Numbered from the stretch's first letter, positions 1 through 11,239 are shown. The stretch: 64,000 nt of DNA from Diphasiastrum complanatum (GCA_029204225.1 MU832621.1:1-64000), one strand, 5' to 3'. Made by a program: numbers and translations. Notes: generated by a model from the sequence alone, not told the origin.

Positions 1-166
1 AAATTACACTGTACGTATAGTTGTTCACTCAGCAACCCATGCATGACCCAGGTTGTCGTTGGCGGGACGCATGTCTCGTTGACTTGCCTCGTGGCGAGGC
101 CAACTGATCCTTATCCACTGATAGGACCCACAGTACAATAACACAATGATTCTACTTTAATTATAA
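1..166 (-). repeat. 3' LTR of copia A (truncated by window edge)
   Basis: Positions 1-166 match 8001-8165 almost base for base (shared segments include catgcatgacccaggttg and ccttatccactgatagg). On the minus strand the LTR start follows a purine tract, the complement of 167-178, which reads AAGGGAGAGAGT and is the expected polypurine tract. About 100 bp of the LTR should lie before the window start. Confidence 0.93.
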
Positions 167-286
167 ACTCTCTCCCTTAAAGTAGAGTCACTTTTTATAC
201 AGTCATATACATAGCTTTAAAGTCAACAAACTTTAAGCACAGAAAGCTTTGATCTAAACTTATCAAACTTTTCTCCAGTAAGTGGC

Positions 287-805
287 TTAGTGAAATATAT
301 CAGCTAGTTGTTCTTCTATGCTATAATGAACAACATGAATTTCACGACTCAGCAGCCTCTCATATATGAAGTGATACTGAATCTCAATGTGTTTAGTTCT
401 CGCATGGAACACTGGATTCTTTGCTAGCTGAATGCCACTCTGACTGTCGCTATGTAAAGTCATGGGATCTTTCTGCTTCATGCCAATTTCTTCCAAGATT
501 TGTCTCAACCATATAGCTTCCTGTGCTGCACTACACATTGTCTTATACTCTACTTCTGTGGTGGAAAGAGCAATTGTACTTTGCTTCTTACTAGACCAGG
601 AAAAGCAACTACCACAAAACTGGAATATATATCCTGTGGTGGATCTACGATCATCATAGTCACCTCCCCAATCCGCATCCACATAGCCACACAACTTAGG
701 TAAACCATCATGCTTCCTGTAAATCAAGCCATACTCTGAAGTGCCTTTCACATAATGCAAAATGCATTTAGCTGCTTTCCAATGCATTTCCGTAGGTGTT
801 GTCAT
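287..805 (-). pseudogene. copia A RNase H domain
   Basis: Encodes the RNase H part of the copia polyprotein, which removes the RNA strand from the RNA-DNA hybrid during reverse transcription. Visible motifs are GYVDADWGGDYDDRRSTTGY, SWSSKKQSTIALSTTEVEYK, the LHSDSQSGIQLAKNP stretch and the C-terminal ARTKHIEIQYHF block. These are in normal copia order and keep the acidic residues. The block ends at ADIFH just before the polypurine tract, as usual. It is separated from the RT block at 908 by in-frame stops, so it cannot be made as part of one polyprotein from this copy. Confidence 0.92.
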
Positions 806-907
806 AAACTGACTTACAATGCCAACAACATAACATATATCTGGTCTAGTCGTGGTAAGGTAAATTAAGCTCCCTACTAATTGTCTATATACCGTAGCAT
901 CAAATGA

Positions 908-2383
908 CTATAACTCATCAAGCTTAGAAAGCTTTTTACCTGGTTCAATAGGAGTGTTTACTGGTTTGCAATCCTGCAACCTAAACCTGTGCAGCAACTC
1001 TTTGACATACTTCACCTGTGTTAATCCCACTTCATGTCCTTTTTGCCACACTTCTACTCCAAGGCAGTAATGCATCAGGCTGAGATCTGTCATCTCGAAT
1101 TGTTCCATGAGGTCTTTCTTGATCATGTCTATCATCTCTTGATTATTTTCCGTAATAATCAAGTCATCAACATAAAGAGCAATCAAAGCAACCATACCAT
1201 CAAAGCATAAGACATATAGATTTGGATTAGAATGTGTTCTCACCATCCCCTTTGAACAAAAATAGGCATCAATCCTGCTATACCATCCACGTGGTGCTTG
1301 TTTAAGACCATAAAGTGCTTTCTTCAAGTGACATACTTTATTTTCTTGTCCTTTCGTTACAAAGCCTTCAGGTTGATCCATGGACACTTCTTCTTCTAAC
1401 TCACCTTTTAGAAAAGTAGATTTCACATCCATCTGATGCAAAGACCAACCAAAATGTGAAGCTAAAGCAATAAGTAGACGTAGAGTATTTCACTTACAAA
1501 CCGGCGCAAAGGTCTCTTCATAGTCGATGCCTTTATTTTGTGCGTACCCTTTGATCACTAATCTTGCTTTGTGTTTTGCTATACTTCCATCTGCATGGTA
1601 CTTAGTCCTGTATACCCATTTGCAACCAATGGGTTTCTTGCCAACTAGTGGTTCTACTAAGTCCCATGTGCTATGCTTAGCAATTGACTCCATCTCCTCT
1701 CCCATGGCCTTGACCCAAATGTCATCATCCTTCGCTTCACCATAAGTCGAAGGTTCTTTGCTTTGAATAATTCTAGATAAGAGAGCATAATTTGCTTCAT
1801 ACCTTTCAGGTAGTATCTTCTCTCTTGTTGATCTTCGTAGCACTCCCTGGTTAGATGATCCTGGAAAGTCATCTATGTCGTGGCTCTCCAACAATCTCTC
1901 AAACCACTTAGGGAGCTTTCTGTCAGGTGACCGGCTTCCTGGTGAAAATGTATCCCACGGTACATCCTTCTCCTTGCATTTGTCACCTGCAACTTCAATC
2001 CTTCTTGCACCAAAAGGTTTGTCCCTACCTCTCCAACCTGTTTCTTGAGGTTGAGTAGTAGTATCTTGAGATGTATCCTCATGTTCATCACTCGGAAGGT
2101 CAATGAATGGATCATCATCAGGTGGTATCCTCACTATACCATCTTTCCCACTGGATGTGTCTATCTTCTCAGCATCCTCGTCTTCATACATCTTGGATTC
2201 ATCAAAGATAACATCACGGCTTATATGGATTTTGTTTTCGACTGGATCAAAATATCTATAGCCCTTCACACGATCATCATATCCTAGGAATATGCACTTG
2301 ATAGCTTTTACATCAAGTTTACATCTTTCTTCCTTAGGAATGTGTACAAAGGCCTTACATCCAAAGATTTGCAAGTGGTTCAC
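908..2383 (-). pseudogene. copia A reverse transcriptase, in two broken blocks
   Basis: The first block (2383-1490) carries the integrase C-terminal region (KCIFLGYDDRVKGYRYFDP) and the RT start (WDLVEPLVGKKPIGCKWVYR, KARLVIKGYAQNKGIDYEET). The second block (1441-908) carries MDVKSTFLKGELEEEV, LKKALYGLKQAPRGWYSRID and the catalytic ALYVDDLIITE. The YVDD residues are intact, so the domain itself looks good, but a stop and frame change at about 1442-1489 split it. It would synthesise cDNA from element RNA inside virus-like particles. Copia family membership is clear from the wording of every motif. Confidence 0.93.
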
Positions 2384-2982
2384 CTTTGGCTTCTTCTTCG
2401 TGAATGCTTCTTAGGTGTTATCTTTGGTATGACAATGGTAGGACTTCTATTTTGAAGATAGCCTGTCGTGCTACATGCTTCTGACCAAAAATCTTTTGGT
2501 AGTTTCATCTCAGCTAGCATAGATCTGGCACTTTCCACAATCGTACGATTTTTGTACTCAGCTACACCATTGAGAGCAGGAGTATGAGCTTGCGTAAAGT
2601 GTCTTTTAATCCCACATTGATCACAAAGATCATTGAAGTCATTAGACTTGTACTCACCTCCACTATCTGATCTTAGGACTTTGATCTTCCTACCTGTCTG
2701 ATTTTCGACCAATGCTTTGAAGCTCTTGAAGTTATCAAATGCATCTGATTTCTTCTTCAAGAAGTAGATCCACGTCTTACGTGACATATCATCAATAAAG
2801 GTCATGAAATAGAAGGCTTTACCTAAGGACATAGTCCTCATAGGCCCGCATAAATATGTGCGGATTAAATCCAGGATGTTTTTTGCTCTTGCAACACCCC
2901 CTTTATTGAACTTCTCTCGATGCTGCTTCCCATATACACAAGATTTGCACATCGATTTCAAGTGATCTTCTATGGTAGGCAA
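2380..2982 (-). pseudogene. copia A integrase core
   Basis: Encodes most of the catalytic core of a copia integrase. It opens with the zinc-binding CKSCVYGKQHREKFNKG region, then the first catalytic Asp region FYFMTFIDDMSRKTWIYFLK, the second Asp in LRSDSGGEYKSNDF, and the Glu-containing NGVAEYKNRTIVESARSML helix, so a D-D-E set is visible. The normal QQNGVAERKN motif is changed to ALNGVAEYKN. Its reading frame overlaps the next pol block by four bases, which indicates frame decay rather than a programmed shift. Confidence 0.92.
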
Positions 2983-3660
2983 TCATGTTACCATCTCCAA
3001 TTTTCTCATCAAACTGAGGCTTCCCAAGTTCAAGTGACCAAGCCTCTTATGCCACAACTCAATTTGCGATAGAATGGACGATACAAGTCCATGTTGCCCC
3101 TTAATTGTAGCATTCAACCTGTACAATTTTGTATTGGGCTCTCTTACTCCATCCGCAATAACTTTGAACTTTTGGTTCGCATCCTTCACAAAGCAACGAT
3201 CATGGGCGGATTCTACTTTCAACTTTTGATCAGTAATGACTCCAACAGAAAGTAGATTTTTCCTCAAACCTGGTACATAGAGTACCTCCCTGATTATCCT
3301 GCTTTTGCCATCAGGTAGTTGGATTGAAACAGTGCTTATTCCCTTGATCATGCACAACTCACCATTTGCTTGTGAAACATATGTTCCATTATCCAACACC
3401 TTCAAACTACTGAACCAATTCTTGTTACCTGTCATGTGTCTTGTGGCTCCTGAGTCAATATACCATGCCTGATCATCTTGATTAGATGACAATGCATATA
3501 TGAAGATGCTAGAGTCTTCAATCTCACCCTCATCGACAAGGTTACCTGCTTGTTTTGGTTTCCCCTTGTCTTGTTCCGCCAGGAATTTGCGACATTCACT
3601 CTCCAATGGCCCTTTTTACCACAATGGAAGCACTTGTCTTTCTTCTTTTATTTGCTTGGA
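2983..3660 (-). pseudogene. copia A zinc knuckle, protease and pre-integrase region
   Basis: At about 3655-3610 the minus strand encodes KCFHCGKKGHW, the start of a CCHC zinc knuckle of gag; the final Cys is lost through a frame change. Then come the aspartic protease signature WYIDSGATRHMT, the FKVIADGVREP region and the GAG-pre-integrase motif ELWHKRLGHLNLGSL. The protease Asp is present (DSGA). The segment ends at a stop before the integrase block. Its left-hand partner in gag is separated from it by the nested fragment B. Confidence 0.9.
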
Positions 3661-3789
3661 TAAGTGCTAGAAGAAAATTTGTGAGATAGTTTCAAATCTT
3701 GGTGATTTTTTTTGAAAGCATTTGTTATTGTTCAAAGGAGTGCTTTGTGGATTGAAACAAGTTGAAAAAGAAGATCAGGTCATTGCTAC

Positions 3790-5463
3790 ATGGGAACCTC
3801 AATTGGGGTCATGTTGGAAGCCAATGATAGGCTTACCTCAAGCAACTATTCATTGTTGAAAGTGACGATGGAGTCACTTCTTGAGATGAATGACATTTTG
3901 GATATTGTTGTAGGTTTGGAGGAGAGACCAACAACACAACAAGATCAAATGAGGTATGACAAGACGGCCAAGAAGGCTCTACACATGATAAAGATGAATG
4001 TTACCAATGAACTTCTCAAGGAAGTTGGTAAGTGCACATCATCTTCGGAAGCTTGGAATTCATTGAAGAAGCTTTATGAATCCAAGTCTACTTCTAGAGT
4101 GTTGATTCTAAGAAGGCAAATCTTTTCTTGTTTGCAAAAGAATGAAGAAAGTCCAAGTACTTTCATTTTGAGAATGAAAGCAATGAATGATGAGTTAGCT
4201 TGCATAGATGGAAGCATTAAGGAATGAGAGCTTATTCAAGTGATTCTTAATGGCTTGTTGGATGCTCATGAAAACATTGTTCAAAGTATTGCTATTCAAA
4301 AGACTTTGTCAAGTTTGATGGATCTTGAAGAGATCTTGATCAATGAGGAATATAGGCTTCAAGCAAGAGGTGGATCTACATCGACACTTCAAGAGGATGC
4401 TATATTCACAAAGGGCAAATTCAAGGACAAAACCAAAAGCAAGTGGTCTAAAAGGCAAGATCAAATGGATGCTTCTTCAAGTGGCAAAAAGAAGGATAGA
4501 TCAGAGCTCAAGTTCTTCTATTGTGGCATCAAAGGACACTTTGCAAGTGAGTGCTACAAGAAGAAGAGAGATCAAGGAGACAAGCAAGGTAATCTTACTC
4601 TTGATGAGGATGGTTTGGATGTTCAAGATGCAAATGATGATGCTTTTGTGATGTCTTCATGTATGCTTGCTAATGATGGAGATCTAGATCCTTGGTGGAT
4701 TGCTAGTGGAGCAAGTTCACACATGACCTTTCACAAAGAGTACTTCACTTCTTTGTTGGCATATGGAGATGATAAGAGTGTGATCTACACGGCCAATGAT
4801 GGTGAGTGTGCAATCAAAGGGATTGGCACAATTCCTATTTCTCTCTCTACAAATAGGAATGTTCATTGGGAGGATGTCATATTTATTCCATCTATTACCA
4901 AGAATTTGCTTAGTGTGAGTCAAATGCTAAGTAAGGGCCTCAAGGTGGAGTTTGATGGAGATGCTTGTTTGATCAAAAGGAAGGATTTCTTGATTGGAAA
5001 AGGTAAAAGACAAGGGAAGTTGCTCAAACTTGATGCTTGTGTTATTGCTAACCAAGTTGGATGTGTTGCAAGGGAGAAAATTTTTATTCAAGAGGTTTGG
5101 CACAAAAGGATGGGACACCTCAACTTCAAGTCATTGGAGGTAATGGCAAGGAAGAAGGTTGTGATTGGTCTTCCAAGTTCCTTAAATAATGACAAGCATG
5201 TTTGTGAGTCTTGTGCTTTGTCTGAGTCACATAGACTACCTTATACTAGATCTATTTCTAGACCTACAAAGCCTTTTCAACTTGTACATTTGGATATTCA
5301 TGGATTTACTACAATTAGCAATAGTGGAGCTAAGATGTATGTAACATTCATTGATGATTTTAGTAGATTTTGTTGGATCTATCTACTAAAGAGCAAGGAT
5401 GAAGTGTATGATGTCTTTGTGAAGGCTTTTTTTTTATGCGGGGCGGGGATCACCCAAAGCTGA
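3790..5463 (+). pseudogene. copia B gag, protease and integrase start
   Basis: The gag part (3790-4227) has the plant copia gag pattern LTSSNYSLLKVTMESLLEM, KALHMIKMNVTNELL and EAWNSLKKLYESKSTSRV. A single stop at 4225-4227 separates it from the remainder (from 4240). The second part has a knuckle with one Cys spacing intact (FYCGIKGHFASECYKK), the protease region and the pre-integrase motif VWHKRMGHLNFKSLEVM. The protease active-site Asp is replaced: the motif reads WWIASGASSHMT (Asp to Ala), so this protease would be dead. The integrase starts with YVTFIDDFSRFCWIYLLKSK and breaks at 5430-5463. Confidence 0.9.
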
Positions 5464-5880
5464 GAGCGAAAGTTCAAGAATGCAAGGGAGAACCAATTTT
5501 CCACAAAGATCAAGTGCTTGAGAGGTGACAATGGTGGTGAGTACATATCTAACAAGTTCAAGGCCTTTTGTGATGAGCATGGGATCAAGAGGGAGTATAC
5601 AACATCAAGGACCCCACAACAAAATGGAGTGGCTGAACGGAAGAATAGGACTTTATGTGAAAGTGCTATAGCTATGAGGTTCAATGCTAACCTTGACAAA
5701 CCATTTTGGGATCAAGCTTTGTTGTGTGCCAATTTCTTGTGCAATAGGTGGCCGAGTGCTATTTTGGATGGAAGGACACCTTTTGAGATGCTATTCAAGA
5801 GGAGGCCGAGTGTCAACTTTCTAAGAACCTTTGGATGCACATGCTATGTCAACATTACTCTTGATGATAGGACCAAGGAG
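5464..5880 (+). pseudogene. copia B integrase, C-terminal half of the core
   Basis: Continues the integrase of fragment B in a new frame after an odd GC-rich insertion at about 5428-5462. Motifs are LRGDNGGEYISNKFKAF (second Asp), RTPQQNGVAERKNRTLCES (catalytic Glu) and FGCTCYVNITLDDRTKED. It ends abruptly at the junction with the gag of element A. No RT follows. Confidence 0.88.
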
Positions 5881-6599
5881 GATCCATCTTCAAGAAGAGG
5901 TCCCTCATCCTCTTGAGATTTGGCAAATTGCTGCTTAGACTTCTTCTTGCCCTTGCCCTTGCCTTGTTTTTGGCGTGTCGCAAGTGCCTGATCGTCAGTA
6001 TTTTGACGTCTAGCTTTCACCATTTCTCGCCGTTGCTCTTCTTGCATCAAGATTCCTGTGAGCTCGTCAAAGGTTGGCAATCTTTCTCTTGATGCTATTC
6101 CGCTCACAAACATCTGATAGGATTCTACAATGCCACACAATGCATTATGCACTAGCTCCACATCACGTATGCGCTCACCAATAGAATGCAGTTCATCTCT
6201 CATTGTCTTGATTCTAGTCATGTACGTCTGGATGTGCTCTCCTTGTTCCATGCGGGCATTATTCAACTTTGACTTCAGAAACATGATTCTTGACGGATTT
6301 GACTTTTCGAACTGCTCCTTTAGCACATCCCATGCCTGTCTGGGTGTAATAGCATCACAAATGTGGGTAATGATGTGATCCTTCACTGACAAGTTAATAA
6401 AGGTCAAAGCTTTCCTCATCTTTTTGTCAAACACTTTGACGTCTACTTCATTTGGCGACCTTCTCTCATCACCTGTGACGACTTTCCACACGTCTTTCTC
6501 CATCAATATGTTTTTCATTTTGAGTTTCCACACTGCATAGTTGAAAATCCCGTCCAATTTGCTACTTTCACTCAAAATGGACTCTCCCATGTTTGCCAT
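5881..6599 (-). pseudogene. copia A gag (N-terminal and central part)
   Basis: Encodes the capsid-like gag of element A from ATG at 6599-6597. It begins MANMGESILSESSKLDG and shows the plant UBN2-type gag features FNYAVWKLKMKNILMEKDVW, TPRQAWDVLKEQFEKS and MQEEQRREMVKARRQ, with a lysine-rich tail before the missing zinc knuckle. The open frame runs on to 5844, but the last codons come from nested fragment B. Gag would form the virus-like particle. The start is chosen because it is the first Met of the family-typical N-terminus and the leader upstream is non-coding. Confidence 0.9.
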
Positions 6600-7884
6600 C
6601 GCAAAACTGCTTGAAACTTCTACCTTAGGCTAAGAACAGTAGGCCGAGGCCAATAGTGATGTCAGAAGTTGAGAATAATGACCTGCACTTTTCTCCTTAC
6701 TAGGCCACTCGCCGCTTTTCCACCAATTTGAAAGTCAAATCGGCGTCGCCTTCCGAAATGCACTCAGTCGTCAACTCCCAACAACGTGCCTAGTGGAATG
6801 GTGAAATCGCTTTTGGCATACTCCGAACACTTTCTCCGCTGCAATCACTCTGTTTTGTTGTACCGTACTTGTAGGTACAGTCCGAGTGCCCTTCGTTTGG
6901 AGGTTATAGCCTTTCGTTTGGGTCAAAACGGACAAAGGACCCAAAAATAGGGACTTTTCTAGTTTTTGAACTGTTTCTTCACCTTGAAGAAACTTCACTC
7001 TTCACTTGTGAAGGGGCCCAACTCAACTTTCAGTATGAAAATTATTAATGAAGTTGAAGGCCAAAATGCACTTCACTTCTTCAGGGCCTTGTTCAAAGCC
7101 CGTCCAATGGCTTATAGCAATCCAACGGCCCACATGAAGCTCATCTCTACCATTGATTATCTTGTATCTAGATCCAACGATCTAGATTTCGTTTGGACAT
7201 TAAACCAAATCCCTGGAGCCACGACACACTCCAATACACTGAGTCGCCACCCTCCTTCACATCGTGCGATCTGCCTGCGGTCTCTTATCCTCTTGCTTGC
7301 TAGCTATGGCTTCACCAAGGTTTTCTCTTGCCCTGCAAAACGCGATTCAGCACCCTCTCTGATGCGCGGGCCGCCCACGGCCTTCTGTGATTTAGCTTAG
7401 CTGAGCAGGGCGCCCTTCTTCAAACTTTTACAGCTCCAAAAAGAGTTCAGAATAGAGAGAAATCTCTGATTTTGTGCTTCCAAACCCCAGACCAGGGTTT
7501 TTTTTACACAAATTGGTCCTTGGCTTCCAATTCACAGTGTTCTGACAGGCCTATCCTCTTCCTTTGAGGTCGTCCTACTGCTGGAAAGCTGATGCTTCAA
7601 TCCGTTCATCAAACGGTATCCGATTGAATGCACATTGACTGCAAACACCAAATAGCCTGTTTCGAAATTTCAAAATTCCGTTTTCTGAGGTTCTGATTCA
7701 GCCGACAACCCTTGTCTCTGAATCCTCACACAGTCTCAAGCTCACCAAGCTTCTGTGTGCTAAACTCTCTGCACCAGTGTTTCTCTTTCCGTCTTCAACC
7801 CGTCGTAAACCCCGAACTCTCAGAAGACAGTTCTCCCGAAGCTCTTTTCAACGGCGACAGTGTACTGTGTACACTCCCTGTACG
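6600..7884 (-). other. copia A leader between PBS and gag
   Basis: About 1.3 kb between the gag start and the PBS. I see no conserved coding sequence. Short open frames (for example 6966-7400 on the plus strand) have no recognisable motif and lie antisense to the element. The stretch is consistent with the untranslated leader of element A, which is long for copia. Confidence 0.65.
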
Positions 7885-7896
7885 GCTCTGATACCA
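7885..7896 (-). other. primer-binding site of copia A
   Basis: The plus strand reads gctctgatacca, so the minus strand carries TGGTATCAGAGC, complementary to the 3' end of plant initiator tRNA-Met. It lies two bases inside the 5' LTR, exactly where reverse transcription is primed. Confidence 0.92.
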
Positions 7897-7898
7897 AC

Positions 7899-8165
7899 TT
7901 AGAATTTGCTTTGCACAGAAACACAGATCATGGTACACAATAACACAAACAGAAAATACTCTCCACAGCAAGCTCACATAGCAACTGTATTTCTCTAAAT
8001 GAAATTACACTGTACATATAGTTGTTCACTCAGACAACCCATGCATGACCCAGGTTGCCGTTGGGACGCGTGTCCCATCGACTTGCCTCGTGGCAAGGCC
8101 AACTGATCCTTATCCACTGATAGGACCCACAGTACAGTAACACAATGATTCTACTTTAATTCTAA
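7899..8165 (-). repeat. 5' LTR of copia A
   Basis: A 267-bp LTR in minus orientation. Its ends form a short inverted repeat, TTAGAATT at the start and AATTCTAA at the end, and its first 165 bases recur at 1-166. The PBS follows two bases after the LTR end. Confidence 0.9.
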
Positions 8166-9488
8166 CTGTTTAGCGGCACGATTCCTTTCTTTGATATCCA
8201 TTAGGCTCTTTTGGCTTATGGAATGGGTTAGAAGAATCTTCACCAGTATATTCTAACAGTAGAAGGCAATTGTCTTCATATTCGACATTGATAAGCTTTT
8301 CCTTCTTACTTCTTCCTTACTTCTTGTTGTCAACTTTTGTAGAGATTGGTAAGGAACATTGCTCAAAAGCATTACTAAGTTGTCGTAAGAGGGAGGAACC
8401 GGGATCGTATACCACTTGTTGGGGGTGGTACAGACGTTAAGAAAATTATTTATCAGCTCTGATATCACTCTTGCTAAATATGAAATCCAGACAAGAAAAA
8501 CACAATGTTAAATTATAACAGGATCATTACAAATTGTAGATTCAGACTACTACTTAGATCGACCAGAGGAATATATTTGTAGGTGTCTGAGACAACCATG
8601 AAGGCAACAATATAGTCAGGTGTCTATTGTAAAAAAATATGAATCACTAAGATCTAATATGTCCCTTTGATCTTTGGTTATGAATGACAACACATCTAGC
8701 ACCATTGACAATGTAGAAATCTAACATCTACTACACATAGAAGATGCAAACTCAATAAGATTTTGATCAAACATCAAATATATGATAAAATGAAGTTGTT
8801 GTCCGTACAATGACAGTATTCAAACCTCCTCAAGTCAGCAAGCTACAGGATCGCAGGAGTTCCAAAAACTCAGTTGCATCCACAATTAATCTTGGATGCA
8901 TTCACAATCTAAATCTATCATAGCTTAGAGAGTCACAAATTTACATTTTCCAATCAATGTTTTTCAGTTTTCTTGTTCACAATTTATATGCTTCAGAAGA
9001 GGATTAGTCTAAGGACCTTAAATCCTCTCATGCAAACCGTAATTTCAAATTTCTAGCAGCAGTCAACTTATTCATCCAGGATAAATTGATTCCGCGTCAA
9101 TCTATCAACAAATAGCCTGCTACTTAATCTGAATCAAAACTGTTCAAAACATTATGGACTCATGCAAATCACCATCTAAAAAAACATATTTGAACAAGAA
9201 AGTGGATCTACACATGCAGATCATTCTAATTCAGACAGAAAATTTTTAAGGCTTCAAAAAATAAAAATGAATTCCACACTAATTCACAGCATCTCTAACA
9301 AAATCAAACAAGGAGAAGAGCACTCTACCACCAAGTTTGAAAAGCGTGCTCAACAAGAATTAGTAAATCCAAACCCAATTTCCCTTGAAAAAATAGCACT
9401 CCATCCGGGATGTAAATCCAAGTGCGTTCAAATTCTGATTTGATGTAGAACTTCTCTCCATCCGATCCAAAAACTGCATGTTATCCGG
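8166..9488 (-). mobile_element. decayed LTR-element interior, probably of the gypsy element with the 9502-9989 LTR
   Basis: This stretch lies downstream (minus direction) of the LTR and PBS at 9489-9989 and is cut on the left by the LTR of copia A. No gag or pol motif survives. A 71-codon minus-strand frame at 8253-8468 has no family motif. At 8456-8467 the sequence gctctgatatca is a second, degenerate initiator-Met PBS complement, so a third LTR end may lie just right of 8468. The rest is non-coding. Confidence 0.5.
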
Positions 9489-9500
9489 GCTCTGATACCA
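9489..9500 (-). other. primer-binding site beside the 9502-9989 LTR
   Basis: The plus strand gctctgatacca is the complement of TGGTATCAGAGC (initiator tRNA-Met type). One base separates it from the LTR end at 9502. Confidence 0.9.
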
Positions 9501-9501
9501 A

Positions 9502-9989
9502 TGTAAAGACCACTAGGGATAAACCCCTAAGATGAGGATAGGAAAACACAAGGGAGACTGTGGAGCAAAACCACCCAACCAACCCTAGATCCCTCCTGGA
9601 GAATCCTCTTGATCTTGCCCCCAAGCCATGCCAATGTGACAACAAGAGGAGAAGAGCTCAACAGGTAACCTAGACCAAGTCGTTGACGAAATAGTCTCTA
9701 CCTCAATATATAGAGAGTAGGATCCAGTGCATGAGCACATGCAATCCTCATGTAGGTCAACAATAAATAGGTTACAGCTCTACATGCATACCTCCTACCT
9801 ATATCAGTCACATGTACATGCACTGCTCCATATGTCTCAATTAGAGTGTCTGGGTCCTCTCAAGATCATTAGTCACCAACAGGCCTTGACTTGGAATTAA
9901 ATCTAGGCATGACCAATAATCTCGAACACTGGAGGGCCGGTCTACCATATTAGGACTATCCAGGTCCTTAACCAAATATGGTCGTAACA
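9502..9989 (-). repeat. 5' LTR of a gypsy (chromovirus-like) element G1
   Basis: A 488-bp LTR in minus orientation, with ends TGTTACGACC and GGTCTTTACA (TG...CA). Its first ~90 bases match 53503-53598, where the same LTR start follows a polypurine tract and a chromodomain-type gypsy pol end. That assigns this LTR to the same gypsy family. It inserted into, or recombined with, a copia gag fragment at 9990-10107. Confidence 0.85.
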
Positions 9990-10107
9990 AAACCTCCTGA
10001 CTTCTTTGATTGTCTTCTTGTAGCAACATAGTGATAACTCTATTAGAGTTAAATCTGAGTGCGTCGATATGATCATCACCCAATTTTCATATGTAGAGGA
10101 CAGGCTT
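9990..10107 (-). pseudogene. copia gag fragment (E family)
   Basis: The minus strand encodes WVMIISTHSDLTL and a degenerate CYKKTIKEVRRF, which match the gag at 57300-57400 (WVMIISTHSDLTLNRVITMF). Only about 40 codons remain between the gypsy LTR and a copia LTR in the opposite orientation. Confidence 0.8.
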
Positions 10108-10892
10108 GAAAGCAATTCTTGCAAAAAGCCAACACTGTCATTTTTTTTGCGACATTGTCGCATTTTTCTAATGACAGCTTCACGTTCATTTCTGCAGAGT
10201 GACAATTACGTTCATTTATGCAAACATACTGTTTACGGCCAATTGTCACTGCTTATCAGCAATCAACTTCTGAGAAGAACTGGATGAATGTCAGTAGACT
10301 CTAGCCAACTGGCAGCCACGTTTGACGACCTAATTTCTTAGTATAAATAAGTTGTTCATACATTTCACAATAGAGGATGTTATACACAACGCTTCCAGCA
10401 CTTTTGTCAAGCAGATCGTTATCACGATCAGAAGTATTGTAGTTAGCTCTCTATCAAGCTTTCAAGCTTGAACTCTCTTGAGCATTCTAGCTCGATCTTT
10501 TAGAGTTGTTATTGCGCTAATGCTTATTTACTTATTTCATACTTATTCTCAGTTACTCAGAGATAGTTTAGAGTGCGCGGTTTCTATCCGCTATTATTTG
10601 CACTCATTTGCATCTGATTTGTTCTCTTACTGAATCAATCAGACTTCTTATTGCGTTCAGTATGTGTCAGAATATATGCATCTCTGTAATGTTTTGTAAT
10701 TGATAGAAATTGTCTGAGAATTCAATGTTTTATGTTTGGCTACGTAATCACTTAGTTTCTAACGATTTCAAAGTTAGTTGCTAAATATTGAACGTGATTC
10801 CCATCACTACTATTTTGTTCAATATTGATAGGCATAGTCATGCATTGGAAGTAGGAAATTTTTTTGTTTTACTTTATAACCTATTTCTGACA
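10108..10892 (+). repeat. 5'-truncated LTR of copia E1
   Basis: Closely similar to the 3' two-thirds of the complete LTR at 55516-56733: the shared block starts at the GCAAAAAGCC.ACACTGT region and runs to ...TATTTCTGACA. It ends in CA at 10892, directly before a PBS-like TGGTATCA. The first ~465 bp of the LTR are missing, replaced by the antisense gag fragment. Confidence 0.88.
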
Positions 10893-11230
10893 TGGTATCA
10901 TATCATTCTAATATGGTATCAGAGCATTCTAATCTGGTATTAGAATATTTCTAATCTCTTATCAGATTGATCCATCATAGTATCATAGCCCAGTCACGAT
11001 ATCAGAGTAGTTATTACTATTTCGTTTATCTGCACCGTCACGGTATCAGACTTGTGATCTCTATCAGGGCCTAATACTATCACGATATCAAAGCACATAA
11101 CTCTAATACTTGATATCTTTCACAATATCAGATTGATATCATATTCTTCAGTTCATATCATCTTTTTCAGTATCAGAAAATTGATTTTCTGTTGGCATCA
11201 CTACATCTTAGCGTCATCAATACAATCGAC
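10893..11230 (+). repeat. PBS and TATCAG-rich leader of copia E1
   Basis: It starts with tggtatcatatc at the PBS position and has a better PBS match (tggtatcagagc) about 25 bases later. Variants of (G/A)TATCA(G) then recur roughly fourteen times over 300 bp, for example cacgatatcagag, cacggtatcagac and acaatatcagatt. It looks like a degenerate expansion of the primer-binding motif. No protein is encoded. Confidence 0.65.
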
Positions 11231-11239
11231 AGACTAAGT

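Larger units (their letters stand above)
3663..5880 (+). mobile_element. nested copia fragment B inside element A
   Basis: A plus-strand copia fragment interrupts the minus-strand gag of element A. Gag of A stops near 5880 after a KGKGKKKSK-rich tail and resumes as the zinc knuckle at about 3655. B contains gag, zinc knuckle, protease, pre-integrase and integrase, but no RT, RNase H, LTR or PBS. It therefore did not arrive as a complete element: it is either a deleted insertion or a fragment moved by recombination. I could not define a target-site duplication at either junction. Confidence 0.82.
1..8165 (-). mobile_element. Ty1/copia element A, nearly complete, with a nested insertion
   Basis: A minus-strand copia retrotransposon. 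Running from high to low coordinates it has a 5' LTR (8165-7899), a PBS (7896-7885), a leader, gag, zinc knuckle, protease, integrase, reverse transcriptase, RNase H, a polypurine tract (complement of 167-178) and a 3' LTR cut by the window edge. Order PR-INT-RT-RH defines copia. Each domain lies in a separate reading frame block, so the polyprotein is interrupted and the element looks inactive. The two LTRs differ at about ten bases plus two small indels over 166 bp, so the insertion is not recent. A second copia fragment (B, plus strand) sits inside the gag region at about 3663-5880. Confidence 0.93.

Noticed and set aside
7885-9500. gctctgatacca sequences as possible tRNA gene pieces
   Set aside because: They are 12-base primer-binding sites beside LTR ends; no cloverleaf surrounds them.
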